Assembly: GCF_034008635.1 (NCBI RefSeq)
Contig: NZ_CP125378.1
Span: 1-64,000 of the forward strand
Source of the DNA: Pseudomonas sp. P8_229
GTDB taxonomy: Bacteria; Pseudomonadota; Gammaproteobacteria; Pseudomonadales; Pseudomonadaceae
DNA: 64,000 nucleotides
Reading direction: 5' to 3'
The translations under genes were made by a program, and so were the position numbers. The notes beneath the pieces are model-generated. The model did no database searches, was not told the origin of the DNA, and saw only the letters and a list, made by a program, of their open reading frames with translations. This document shows, in pieces, positions 1 to 6,986 of the stretch (position 1 is the first letter of the stretch; each line of letters begins with the position of its first letter).

Positions 1-139
1 GGCGTCCCGCCTCGGCTTGTGAAAAGCGCCCCGTTGGGCCCCTCAAGCGCGTTACATAGGCATGACCGGACTGGCTATGTGCTACCGAACTTTTGTCATA
101 AAAGCTTCATTAATGACTTGGAGGAGAACCTGCAGGCGT

Positions 140-179
140 AAAAAACGTGGGATCGAGCCTGTTCGTTCCCACGGTTTTT
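140..179 (-). terminator. rho-independent terminator, probably bidirectional
   Basis: A CGTGGGA/TCCCACG stem with a loop of about 13 bases is flanked by an A-run on the left and a T-run on the right. It can therefore terminate in either direction. It sits 25 bases past the stop of the small hypothetical gene on the minus strand. Nothing else is recognisable in bases 1-139. Confidence 0.7.
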
Positions 180-203
180 GATATTGCAGAGAAATGCAGA
201 GAG

Positions 204-599
204 TCAGTTTTTCAGATCAAATACGCCATTGGTGATGCTGAGGGTTTTTGGCCCTTGTGAATCACTGTCAGGATCGGCGGTCATTTCAAAATTGAAGGTT
301 CCAGTAACGGCCACAGTCCCTCCCACACTCGTGGCCGTCAGAGAGCCAGACTTCGCGGTAAATCGAAAGGTGTAATCGTCATTAACAAAAACATACTTGA
401 CTGAGGTGAGCTCGGAACAGTCGAACTTGTTTGTGCCCTCACGCTTCGGGAAACCCAGATCGAACACTTCACGGTTTTTGCCAACTACTCTTTGCGCCCG
501 CACTTTGTACAGTGAGCCCTCCTCTTTCAGGTCGAGCGCATTCGCCTGCGTCGTCTTCCAGGCATCACTTGTGAATTCAAACTTTCCCATAGTCGCCAT
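204..599 (-). CDS. hypothetical protein, 131 aa
   Basis: I do not recognise the family. The protein is short, soluble and rich in predicted beta-strand, with T/V/F alternation in the second half. It has no signal peptide or membrane segment. I chose the ATG at 597-599 because AGGTGATGGA lies five bases upstream. The GTG at 608 and ATG at 605 in the same frame fall inside that ribosome-binding site. The gene is monocistronic, with a terminator directly downstream. Lysine and aspartate are frequent in the N-terminal half and there is a single cysteine. No function can be assigned from sequence alone. Confidence 0.6.
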   Translation of the reverse strand: MATMGKFEFTSDAWKTTQANALDLKEEGSLYKVRAQRVVGKNREVFDLGFPKREGTNKFDCSELTSVKYVFVNDDYTFRFTAKSGSLTATSVGGTVAVTGTFNFEMTADPDSDSQGPKTLSITNGVFDLKN

Positions 600-772
600 T
601 TCCATCACCTATCTATAAAAGGGATTTATGAACAACGCCTAAAGGTAATCCTCGCCCCTTCAACCACGACGCCATGAAACCGATTATTGCGCGCACCGCA
701 AACGCGCCGTCTACTGTCAGACCTGACAGTGGACGGGCTCTGATATTGGTCGCACGCTGCATGATTTGGCCC

Positions 773-2056
773 TCAGCTGTACACCGGCCAGGTGTCGACG
801 ATCTTGCCGCCACGCACCGCCAGCAGATCGCCGAATTGCAGGAGTACGGCTTCGGTCTGAGTCGGACGCAGGAACACTTGATCCTCAACGGTCAAACCCA
901 CGGCATTCGAACCGTTGACCATCTCCTGATTCGAACTGCGCCCGTACACACCGTTGCTCTGCAACCCCGGCGGCGATTCGAACTCGGCCATCCAGTTTCC
1001 GCCGTAGATGAAGAAGGTCTGACGCTGGTTGGTGTCCCACCACGAAAACAGCTTGGACTTGTCGTCCAGCGCCGGGATTTTCACCGCGCCGGTACTCTTC
1101 AGCACCGGCGTGGCGATGTAGGTCGCGGGGACGTGTTCGACCAATGACGGCAGGTCATAGTGAGTCGATTTAAGCATCGCCGTGCCTACCGAAACCTCGG
1201 TGCTCAGCTTCTCGTTTTCGTGAATGCGATAACTCGGGCTGCCAGCGGTGTTCAGGCACAGGCCGTCATGCCACAACGCCGGAAACTGCTGGCGAGTGAA
1301 ATCGACGCAGTGCTGATAAATCAGCATGACCTTGGCGAACAGCTCTTCAGGCGAGCCGAGAATCCCCGGCACGCCCATGCCCACGAACGGGTCGTAGCCC
1401 ATGAACCCGGCGAACTGCAGATGCTGCGGGTTGGCGCTGATCAGCGTGAGCATCTGCCCCAACACATTCACATCACTGACGCCGCCGCGATGCAGGCCGA
1501 CGTCCAGCTCGATGTTGATGCGCATCCGCGTGCCTAAACCCTGTGCGAGTTGCAGGTATTGCTGCAAACGCTCGGGGCCGTCGAGCAACCATTGCAGTTG
1601 CTTCGCGGGATCGAACGGGCCTTTGTGGGATTGATAAAACAGCTCTGCCGAACGCACCGGCAACGGCTTGCCGAGCAGAATGTCGGACTGGGGGAACGTG
1701 ACAGCATCGTGATTGAGAAAGGGCTGATGGAACGACATCAATTTTTGCGTCCCAGCACGTTGCGCGATGTAGTTCAACAGTCCCGGTGACGGCAGCGACT
1801 TCTCCACCAGCCGCAGTTGCTTGCCGCCACGCCTGACCGACTGCATCACCACATCGATGTTGTGGTCGAGGCGATCCAGATCGATCAACAGCACCGGGCG
1901 CATCGGGCCGTTTTCCTTTAACTCTTTGTTCAGCGCGCGGAAATATTCGCTGTACGGCGCACCGCGATCACCCGGCCGCAGCCACGCGCCAGCCCCCGCC
2001 AACAACGCACCGACACCCAGCGTACCCAGTAGAAAATTGCGTCGATTGACCGCCAT
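773..2056 (-). CDS. Tat-exported DSD1/D-threonine-aldolase-like PLP-fold protein
   Basis: This 427-aa protein has an alanine-racemase-type N-terminal barrel. The strand 'PVLLIDLDRLDHN' is followed by the candidate PLP lysine K86 in 'VEKS'. Its C-terminal beta domain ends in 'VRGGKIVDTWPV', typical of the DSD1/D-threonine aldolase family. Residues 5-6 are a twin arginine (RRNFLLG) before a hydrophobic stretch and a Gly/Ala-rich region, so the folded holoenzyme should be exported by Tat. In characterised relatives a His-x-Cys or His-x-Asp pair near the C-terminus binds the activating metal; the aligned positions here read Q400-T-E402. Its start overlaps the stop of the FAD oxidase gene by one base, so the two are translationally coupled. 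The substrate is unknown; the family acts on beta-hydroxy D-amino acids. Confidence 0.75.
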   Translation of the reverse strand: MAVNRRNFLLGTLGVGALLAGAGAWLRPGDRGAPYSEYFRALNKELKENGPMRPVLLIDLDRLDHNIDVVMQSVRRGGKQLRLVEKSLPSPGLLNYIAQRAGTQKLMSFHQPFLNHDAVTFPQSDILLGKPLPVRSAELFYQSHKGPFDPAKQLQWLLDGPERLQQYLQLAQGLGTRMRINIELDVGLHRGGVSDVNVLGQMLTLISANPQHLQFAGFMGYDPFVGMGVPGILGSPEELFAKVMLIYQHCVDFTRQQFPALWHDGLCLNTAGSPSYRIHENEKLSTEVSVGTAMLKSTHYDLPSLVEHVPATYIATPVLKSTGAVKIPALDDKSKLFSWWDTNQRQTFFIYGGNWMAEFESPPGLQSNGVYGRSSNQEMVNGSNAVGLTVEDQVFLRPTQTEAVLLQFGDLLAVRGGKIVDTWPVYS

Positions 2057-3450
2057 CAGCTCACCCCCAGAATCGACGACAGATGCGCGTTGAGAAACCG
2101 TCCGCTCGGATCAAGCGCCTGGCGCACCTCGACAAACTCGCGCCAGCGCGGATACAGCGGCTGCAGATTCTTCGCGTTGAGCGTGTGCAACTTGCCCCAA
2201 TGCGGGCGGCCGTTGTACTTCCAGAAGATCGGCTCGACTGCCGCAAAGAAGTTGTGATGATCCATCTGGTAATGCTGGTGCACCGAGATCGAACAGCTGT
2301 CGCGGCCCTCGAACATGCTCAGTGGAATGTCGTCGGCCTTGACGTAGCGATACTCGATGGGAAACCAGGTGCGCAGGTCCTTGTCCTGAATCAGCTTGAG
2401 GATTTCGCGCAGGCAGGCCGGGCCGTGTTCGGCAGGCACCGAGTATTCCATCTCGTTGAAACGCACGGTGCGCACGTTGGCGTAGATGTCGAACGAGTCG
2501 CCCACCCGGTCATCGAAACTCGCCAGATGACGCAGGCTGTTAAGCATCGTGCGGCGCAGTTCGGGGAAGTCGCTGCCGTACTTGTCGATCTTCTCGATCA
2601 GGGTCACGAACTCGTTACCGCCCTCCTCTTCGGGTGGAATCGGCGGCGTGGCCGGGTCGCTGGTTTCGTTGAGGGCGATGGACAACGCGTAATCGGAATG
2701 GGTGACCACGAGCATTTCCCAGTGCTGGTTCTCGCGAGTGTTCTTGTCGAGGTCTTCCAGCAGTTCTTCGGTCTTGGCGATCCACTGACGTTCGCGCAGG
2801 CGATAGGCCGGGCGGTTTTGCAGGCGGATTCGGGTGGCCACACCGAGGGCGCCGAGCGAAACGCGAGCCGCGTTGAACACTTCAGGGTGCCGTTGGCTGT
2901 CGCAATCCAGCACCTCGCCACTGGCCGTCACCAGTTGCATGCCGCAGACATGCGCCGAGTACGACTGAAAGGTTTTGCCGGTGCCATGGGTCGAAGTGGC
3001 AATCGCCCCGGCGAGGGTCTGGTAATCGATGTCGGCCATGTTCTGCAATGCCTGACCGATGTCTTTCAACGGCAGGCCCATGCGCGACATCGGCGTGCCC
3101 GCGGCAAATTCGGCCTGCAGGGTTTTCGGGTCGTGATCGAGCAGGCCGGTGAAGTAACTCAGCGACAGCAACGTACCGTCGGTGGGCACCAGCGCACTGA
3201 AGGAATGCGCCGAGCCGACCGGACGGATCTTGCCCTGAGCCTGGCGAATCGCTGAGGTCAATTCATCGAGATTTTTCGGTGCCAACCGCGCCGCCGGCAG
3301 GCAATTCTGCCCGCCCGACCAGTTGCGCCAGGGGATCAAGCGCGGTGCGCGCATCAATTGCCCCAGTGCGGGGTTGGCCGCCAGCGCACTGAATGCACCG
3401 ACGATACTTGCCCGATACAACAACTGACGCCGGGTCAGATCCATGGTCAT
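2056..3450 (-). CDS. FAD-linked oxidase, D-arabinono-1,4-lactone oxidase type, exported
   Basis: This 464-aa protein of the VAO/PCMH flavoprotein fold has an FAD-binding N-terminal domain with 'RPVGSAHSFS' around residue 80. H82 is at the position that carries covalent FAD in aldonolactone oxidases. The ALO C-terminal domain shows 'HWGK' and 'LDPSGRFLN'. The N-terminus 'TRRQLLYRAS' followed by a hydrophobic stretch and 'ALGQ' looks like a Tat signal peptide. I kept the start at 3450 because AAGGG is six bases upstream. The gene lies 10 bases after the cytochrome c gene and overlaps the PLP gene, so the three form one operon. The cytochrome is the obvious electron acceptor. The substrate is unknown, probably a sugar lactone, alditol or similar polyol. 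Confidence 0.8.
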   Translation of the reverse strand: MTMDLTRRQLLYRASIVGAFSALAANPALGQLMRAPRLIPWRNWSGGQNCLPAARLAPKNLDELTSAIRQAQGKIRPVGSAHSFSALVPTDGTLLSLSYFTGLLDHDPKTLQAEFAAGTPMSRMGLPLKDIGQALQNMADIDYQTLAGAIATSTHGTGKTFQSYSAHVCGMQLVTASGEVLDCDSQRHPEVFNAARVSLGALGVATRIRLQNRPAYRLRERQWIAKTEELLEDLDKNTRENQHWEMLVVTHSDYALSIALNETSDPATPPIPPEEEGGNEFVTLIEKIDKYGSDFPELRRTMLNSLRHLASFDDRVGDSFDIYANVRTVRFNEMEYSVPAEHGPACLREILKLIQDKDLRTWFPIEYRYVKADDIPLSMFEGRDSCSISVHQHYQMDHHNFFAAVEPIFWKYNGRPHWGKLHTLNAKNLQPLYPRWREFVEVRQALDPSGRFLNAHLSSILGVS

Positions 3451-3460
3451 GCGCGCGCCC

Positions 3461-3814
3461 TTATTGTGGGAGGGGCTGGTCGGCCATGAAGCCGATCAGT
3501 TGCAGGAATTGTTCTTCCGAGCACTCGACGCACTGGCCCATCGGCGGCATGCCGTTGTAGCCATTGATGGCGTGGTCAAGCAGCGTATCGACGCCCTGCT
3601 GAATGCGCGGTTCCCAGGCTTTGCGATCACCTGTCAGCGGCGCGTTGGCGGCCGGATTGGCGTGGCACAGCTGGCAGCTGTTGGTGTAGATCTGCGCCAG
3701 TGCGGGATCCTGGGGAATGGCTGTGTTGTGGGTGGCCGGGGGTTTGGGCTCTTCGCCGCAACCGGGCAGCACCATGGCCAGTGCCAGCAATAAAGAGAGT
3801 CGGATGGCCCGCAT
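3461..3814 (-). CDS. c-type cytochrome lipoprotein, cytochrome c5-like
   Basis: This 117-aa protein starts at 3814, where GAGG is well placed upstream; the longer in-frame start at 3853 lacks one. A lipoprotein signal ends in 'LPGC' with C19 as the lipidated cysteine. The haem-binding motif CQLCH is at residues 47-51, and 'GMPPMG' supplies the likely axial methionine. A following C-x-x-C ('CVEC') matches the extra disulfide of cytochrome c5. It is the first gene of the operon with the FAD oxidase and the PLP protein, and is the likely membrane-anchored periplasmic electron carrier for the oxidase. Confidence 0.85.
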   Translation of the reverse strand: MRAIRLSLLLALAMVLPGCGEEPKPPATHNTAIPQDPALAQIYTNSCQLCHANPAANAPLTGDRKAWEPRIQQGVDTLLDHAINGYNGMPPMGQCVECSEEQFLQLIGFMADQPLPQ

Positions 3815-3933
3815 AACAATCCTCGCGTGAGTGCCGCTTATTGTTGTGATCACACCTTAAGGCAGCGACGTCAGCGGGTTGAGGGCATTGCGGGACAGTG
3901 AGGGGGGCAAACGGGGCCAGCTCTCCCCCCCCG

Positions 3934-4042
3934 ATGATCGTTCCCACGCTCTGCGTGGGAATGCAGCCCCGGACGCTCTGCGTCCGCTTGGAACGCGGAG
4001 CGTCCCTTGAGGCATTCCTTTGCTGCGCGTGGGAACGATCAT
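3934..4042. repeat. Pseudomonas intergenic palindromic repeat
   Basis: A roughly 109-bp imperfect palindrome. The outer arms are ATGATCGTTCCCAC and its inverse GTGGGAACGATCAT. Inside are nested short inverted repeats built on CGTTCCCACGCTCTGCGTGGGA and GGACGCTCTGCGTCC. This is a well-known non-coding repeat type of fluorescent pseudomonads. It occupies most of the 380-bp space between the cytochrome operon and the gapN-like gene. The rest, including a C-rich run at 3924-3932, shows nothing else. Confidence 0.75.
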
Positions 4043-4193
4043 GAACCAGGGTTCCCGAATGTTCTTTGAAGCTCTGCTGTGCGCCTTGGCGTGACATTCG
4101 CGTGACATTCACGGGTTTAAATTTCGGCGCATTCAGGCGTATAACCTGTAAAGACTTTTGATCTGTATGCGGACATCAACACGGGGTAGCGAC

Positions 4194-5819
4194 ATGACCA
4201 CAGCAAACATCCTTGGCAACCTGTTCCCTTCTGTCAGCGACATCCCGGAAAAATACCGTCTCGACGGTCAGGTCGAGCAACGCGAATACCTCGTCGATGG
4301 CCAGTTGCGACGCTGGGACGGCCCCCTCGCCCAAGTGCGCAGCCCCGTCTACCTGCATGGCGAAAATGGCGATGAACAAGTGATTCTGGGCAGCACGCCG
4401 CTGCTCGACGCCGACACCGCCCTCACCGCTCTCGACGCCGCTGTACGAGCCTACGACCGTGGTCAGGGCCTGTGGCCGACCATGCGCGTGGCCGAACGTA
4501 TCCAGCACGTCGAAGCCTTCCTCGGACGCATGCGCCAGCAGCGCGATGCGGTGGTGAAACTGCTGATGTGGGAGATCGGCAAGAACCTCAAGGACTCGGA
4601 AAAAGAGTTCGACCGCACCTGCGACTACATCGTCGACACCATCAATGCCCTGAAAGAACTCGACCGTCGCTCCAGCCGTTTCGAGCTGGAACAGGACACC
4701 CTCGGCCAGATCCGCCGCGTACCGCTTGGCGTGGCGCTGTGCATGGGGCCTTACAACTATCCGTTGAACGAAACCTTCACCACGCTGATTCCAGCACTGA
4801 TCATGGGCAACACCGTGGTGTTCAAACCGGCCAAGCTCGGCGTGCTGCTGATCCGCCCGTTGCTCGAAGCGTTCCGCGATAGCTTCCCCACCGGCGTGAT
4901 CAACGTGATCTACGGCAGCGGCCGCGAGACCGTCAGCGCGCTGATGGCCAGCGGCAAGATCGACATCTTCGCTTTCATCGGCACCAACAAGGCTGCCAGC
5001 GACCTGAAGAAGCTGCACCCCAAACCGCACCGTTTGCGCGCCGCGCTGGGGCTGGACGCGAAGAATCCCGGGATCGTGCTGCCGGAAGTCGATCTGGACA
5101 ATGCCGTCAATGAAGCGGTGACCGGTTCGCTGTCGTTCAACGGCCAGCGTTGCACGGCGCTGAAGATCCTCTTCGTGCATGAAGACGTGGTCGACGCCTT
5201 CATCGAAAAGTTCAACGCCAAACTCGCCACGCTCAAGCCGGGCATGCCGTGGGACAGCGGTGTGGCGCTGACGCCATTGCCGGAGTCGGGCAAGGTCGAT
5301 TACCTGCACGGTCTGGTGGCCGACGCGCAGAGCAAGGGCGCGCAAGTGGTCAACCCGAACGGCGGCGAGAGTCGCGAATCGTTCTTCTACCCGGCCGTGC
5401 TGTACCCGGTCACGCCGCAAATGCGCGTGTACAACGAGGAGCAGTTCGGCCCGGTGGTGCCGATCGTGCCGTACCGTCACCTCGATACCGTGATCGATTA
5501 CGTGCTGGAATCGGATTTCGGTCAGCAGTTGAGTCTGTTCGGCACCAACCCGGTGGCGATCGGCCGGCTGGTCGATACGTTCGCCAATCAGGTCGGGCGA
5601 ATCAACCTCAACGCCCAGTGCCAACGCGGCCCGGACACCTATCCGTTCAACGGGCGCAAGAACTCCGCCGAGGGCACGCTGTCGGTACACGATGCCTTGC
5701 GGGTGTTTTCGATCCGCACGCTGGTGGCGACCAAGTTCCAGGACAGCAACAAGGACCTGATCAGCGAGATCATTCGCGGCCGCGATTCGAGCTTCCTGAC
5801 CACCGACTACATCTTCTGA
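4194..5819 (+). CDS. NADP-dependent glyceraldehyde-3-phosphate dehydrogenase (GapN-type aldehyde dehydrogenase)
   Basis: This 541-aa aldehyde dehydrogenase superfamily member is closest in type to non-phosphorylating NADP-GAPDH, which oxidises glyceraldehyde-3-phosphate to 3-phosphoglycerate. Visible motifs are 'MGPYNYPLNE' (substrate/cofactor channel), 'NTVVFKPAK' (cofactor lysine) and the catalytic cysteine C320 in 'NGQRC'. The position 34 residues before the cysteine, which carries the general-base glutamate in 'ELGGK' of most family members, is G286 in 'LGLDAKNP'. I chose the start at 4194 over the upstream TTG at 4158 because the upstream extension is uncharacteristic. GGGG seven bases upstream is a modest ribosome-binding site. 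The FUSC gene follows after 13 bases. Confidence 0.8.
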   Translation: MTTANILGNLFPSVSDIPEKYRLDGQVEQREYLVDGQLRRWDGPLAQVRSPVYLHGENGDEQVILGSTPLLDADTALTALDAAVRAYDRGQGLWPTMRVAERIQHVEAFLGRMRQQRDAVVKLLMWEIGKNLKDSEKEFDRTCDYIVDTINALKELDRRSSRFELEQDTLGQIRRVPLGVALCMGPYNYPLNETFTTLIPALIMGNTVVFKPAKLGVLLIRPLLEAFRDSFPTGVINVIYGSGRETVSALMASGKIDIFAFIGTNKAASDLKKLHPKPHRLRAALGLDAKNPGIVLPEVDLDNAVNEAVTGSLSFNGQRCTALKILFVHEDVVDAFIEKFNAKLATLKPGMPWDSGVALTPLPESGKVDYLHGLVADAQSKGAQVVNPNGGESRESFFYPAVLYPVTPQMRVYNEEQFGPVVPIVPYRHLDTVIDYVLESDFGQQLSLFGTNPVAIGRLVDTFANQVGRINLNAQCQRGPDTYPFNGRKNSAEGTLSVHDALRVFSIRTLVATKFQDSNKDLISEIIRGRDSSFLTTDYIF

Positions 5820-5832
5820 CGAGGACATCGCA

Positions 5833-6906
5833 CTGAGTACATTCAGCACCCCCCGACTGCCACCGCTGCTGCGGCGAATCCTGCGTCCGTTACTGGACCC
5901 ATACCGCCGCTACCAGCACGCCCGGCTGATTCACGCGGTGCGCGTGGCACTGGGGTTGCTGGCGACCATCCTGCTGACCACCGGCATCAACCTGCCCCAC
6001 GGTGAGTGGGCCTCGGTGACCATGCTGGTGGTGATCGGCGGCCTGCAACACCACGGCAACATCGGCAAGAAAGCCGCCGAACGCGCCACCGGCACCTTGA
6101 TCGGTGCCGGCGTCGGTCTGGTGCTGGTGGCGCAACAGGCGTGGCTGGGCCTGCCGTGGCTGACGTACTTTGCCATGGCAGTGGTCTGCGGATTTTTCTC
6201 CTATCACGCCATCGGCAAGGGCGGTTATACCGCCCTGCTCTCGGCGATCACCGTGTTCATTGTCGCCGGACATGGCGACAACCCGATCACCGACGGCTTG
6301 TGGCGCGGGGTCGACATCCTGATCGGTATTGCCCTGGCCCTGGCATTTTCCTTCGCCCTGCCGCTGTACGCGGTGTATTCGTGGCGCTACAACCTCGTCG
6401 ATGCCTTGCGCGACTGCGCCACGCTGTACGGACGAATCATCAGCGGCCAAGCGGTCAGCGCCGATGAACACCTGAAGCTGATGGGCCGGGTGACCTCGGT
6501 CATGGTGCAACTGCGCTCGTTGATGCCTTCGGTGTCCAAGGAAGTGAAGATTTCCATGACCGAGCTGGACGCGATCCAACGCAACCTGCGCATGTGCGTC
6601 AGTACTTTGGAAATCCTCGGCAACACCCGACCGGATGCCAACGATCCCGACGCCATGACCCACCTGCAATCGGCGCTGCGGGCCGAGCACCGGGTGATCC
6701 GTGTGCAACTGATCGGCATGGCCCGGGCCTTGAAGTCCGGCGCCACGCAACGCCTGGAGCGCCCGCTTGATTTGCCCGACGCCAGCCTCGACACACCGGT
6801 CTACAGCGCACTGGACGGTTACCGTCTGTTGACCCGACAACTGGCGGCCAACATCGGCGAACTGCGCCAGCGTCTGGCGAAAACCGCGCCACGCTGGAAT
6901 ATCTGA
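5833..6906 (+). CDS. FUSC family inner-membrane protein, putative CTG start
   Basis: A membrane protein of the FUSC (fusaric acid resistance/aromatic acid exporter-like) superfamily. It has about six hydrophobic segments in the first 160 residues ('VALGLLATILLTTG', 'VLVAQQAWLGLP' and others), followed by a mostly alpha-helical cytoplasmic half. The first canonical codon is a GTG at 5938, already inside the first membrane helix. The frame is open upstream, and a CTG at 5833 has GAGGA seven bases before it. That start adds 35 residues ('LSTFSTPRLPPLLRRIL...') resembling the usual N-terminus of this family, giving 357 aa. It is 13 bases behind the gapN-like gene and almost certainly cotranscribed. 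The function is inferred as efflux only at superfamily level. Confidence 0.75.
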   Translation: MSTFSTPRLPPLLRRILRPLLDPYRRYQHARLIHAVRVALGLLATILLTTGINLPHGEWASVTMLVVIGGLQHHGNIGKKAAERATGTLIGAGVGLVLVAQQAWLGLPWLTYFAMAVVCGFFSYHAIGKGGYTALLSAITVFIVAGHGDNPITDGLWRGVDILIGIALALAFSFALPLYAVYSWRYNLVDALRDCATLYGRIISGQAVSADEHLKLMGRVTSVMVQLRSLMPSVSKEVKISMTELDAIQRNLRMCVSTLEILGNTRPDANDPDAMTHLQSALRAEHRVIRVQLIGMARALKSGATQRLERPLDLPDASLDTPVYSALDGYRLLTRQLAANIGELRQRLAKTAPRWNI

Positions 6907-6986
6907 GCCCCAGGGAAAAACCCATGTAACAAAGCCGACATCATCATTACAATGCGCCGCACAAGGAATGTGACATGGACGCATAA

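Noticed and set aside
4176..5849. 557-codon open frame on the minus strand
   Set aside because: It lies wholly antisense to the gapN-like gene, is rich in His/Arg/Gln as expected of a GC-rich shadow frame, and has no family features.
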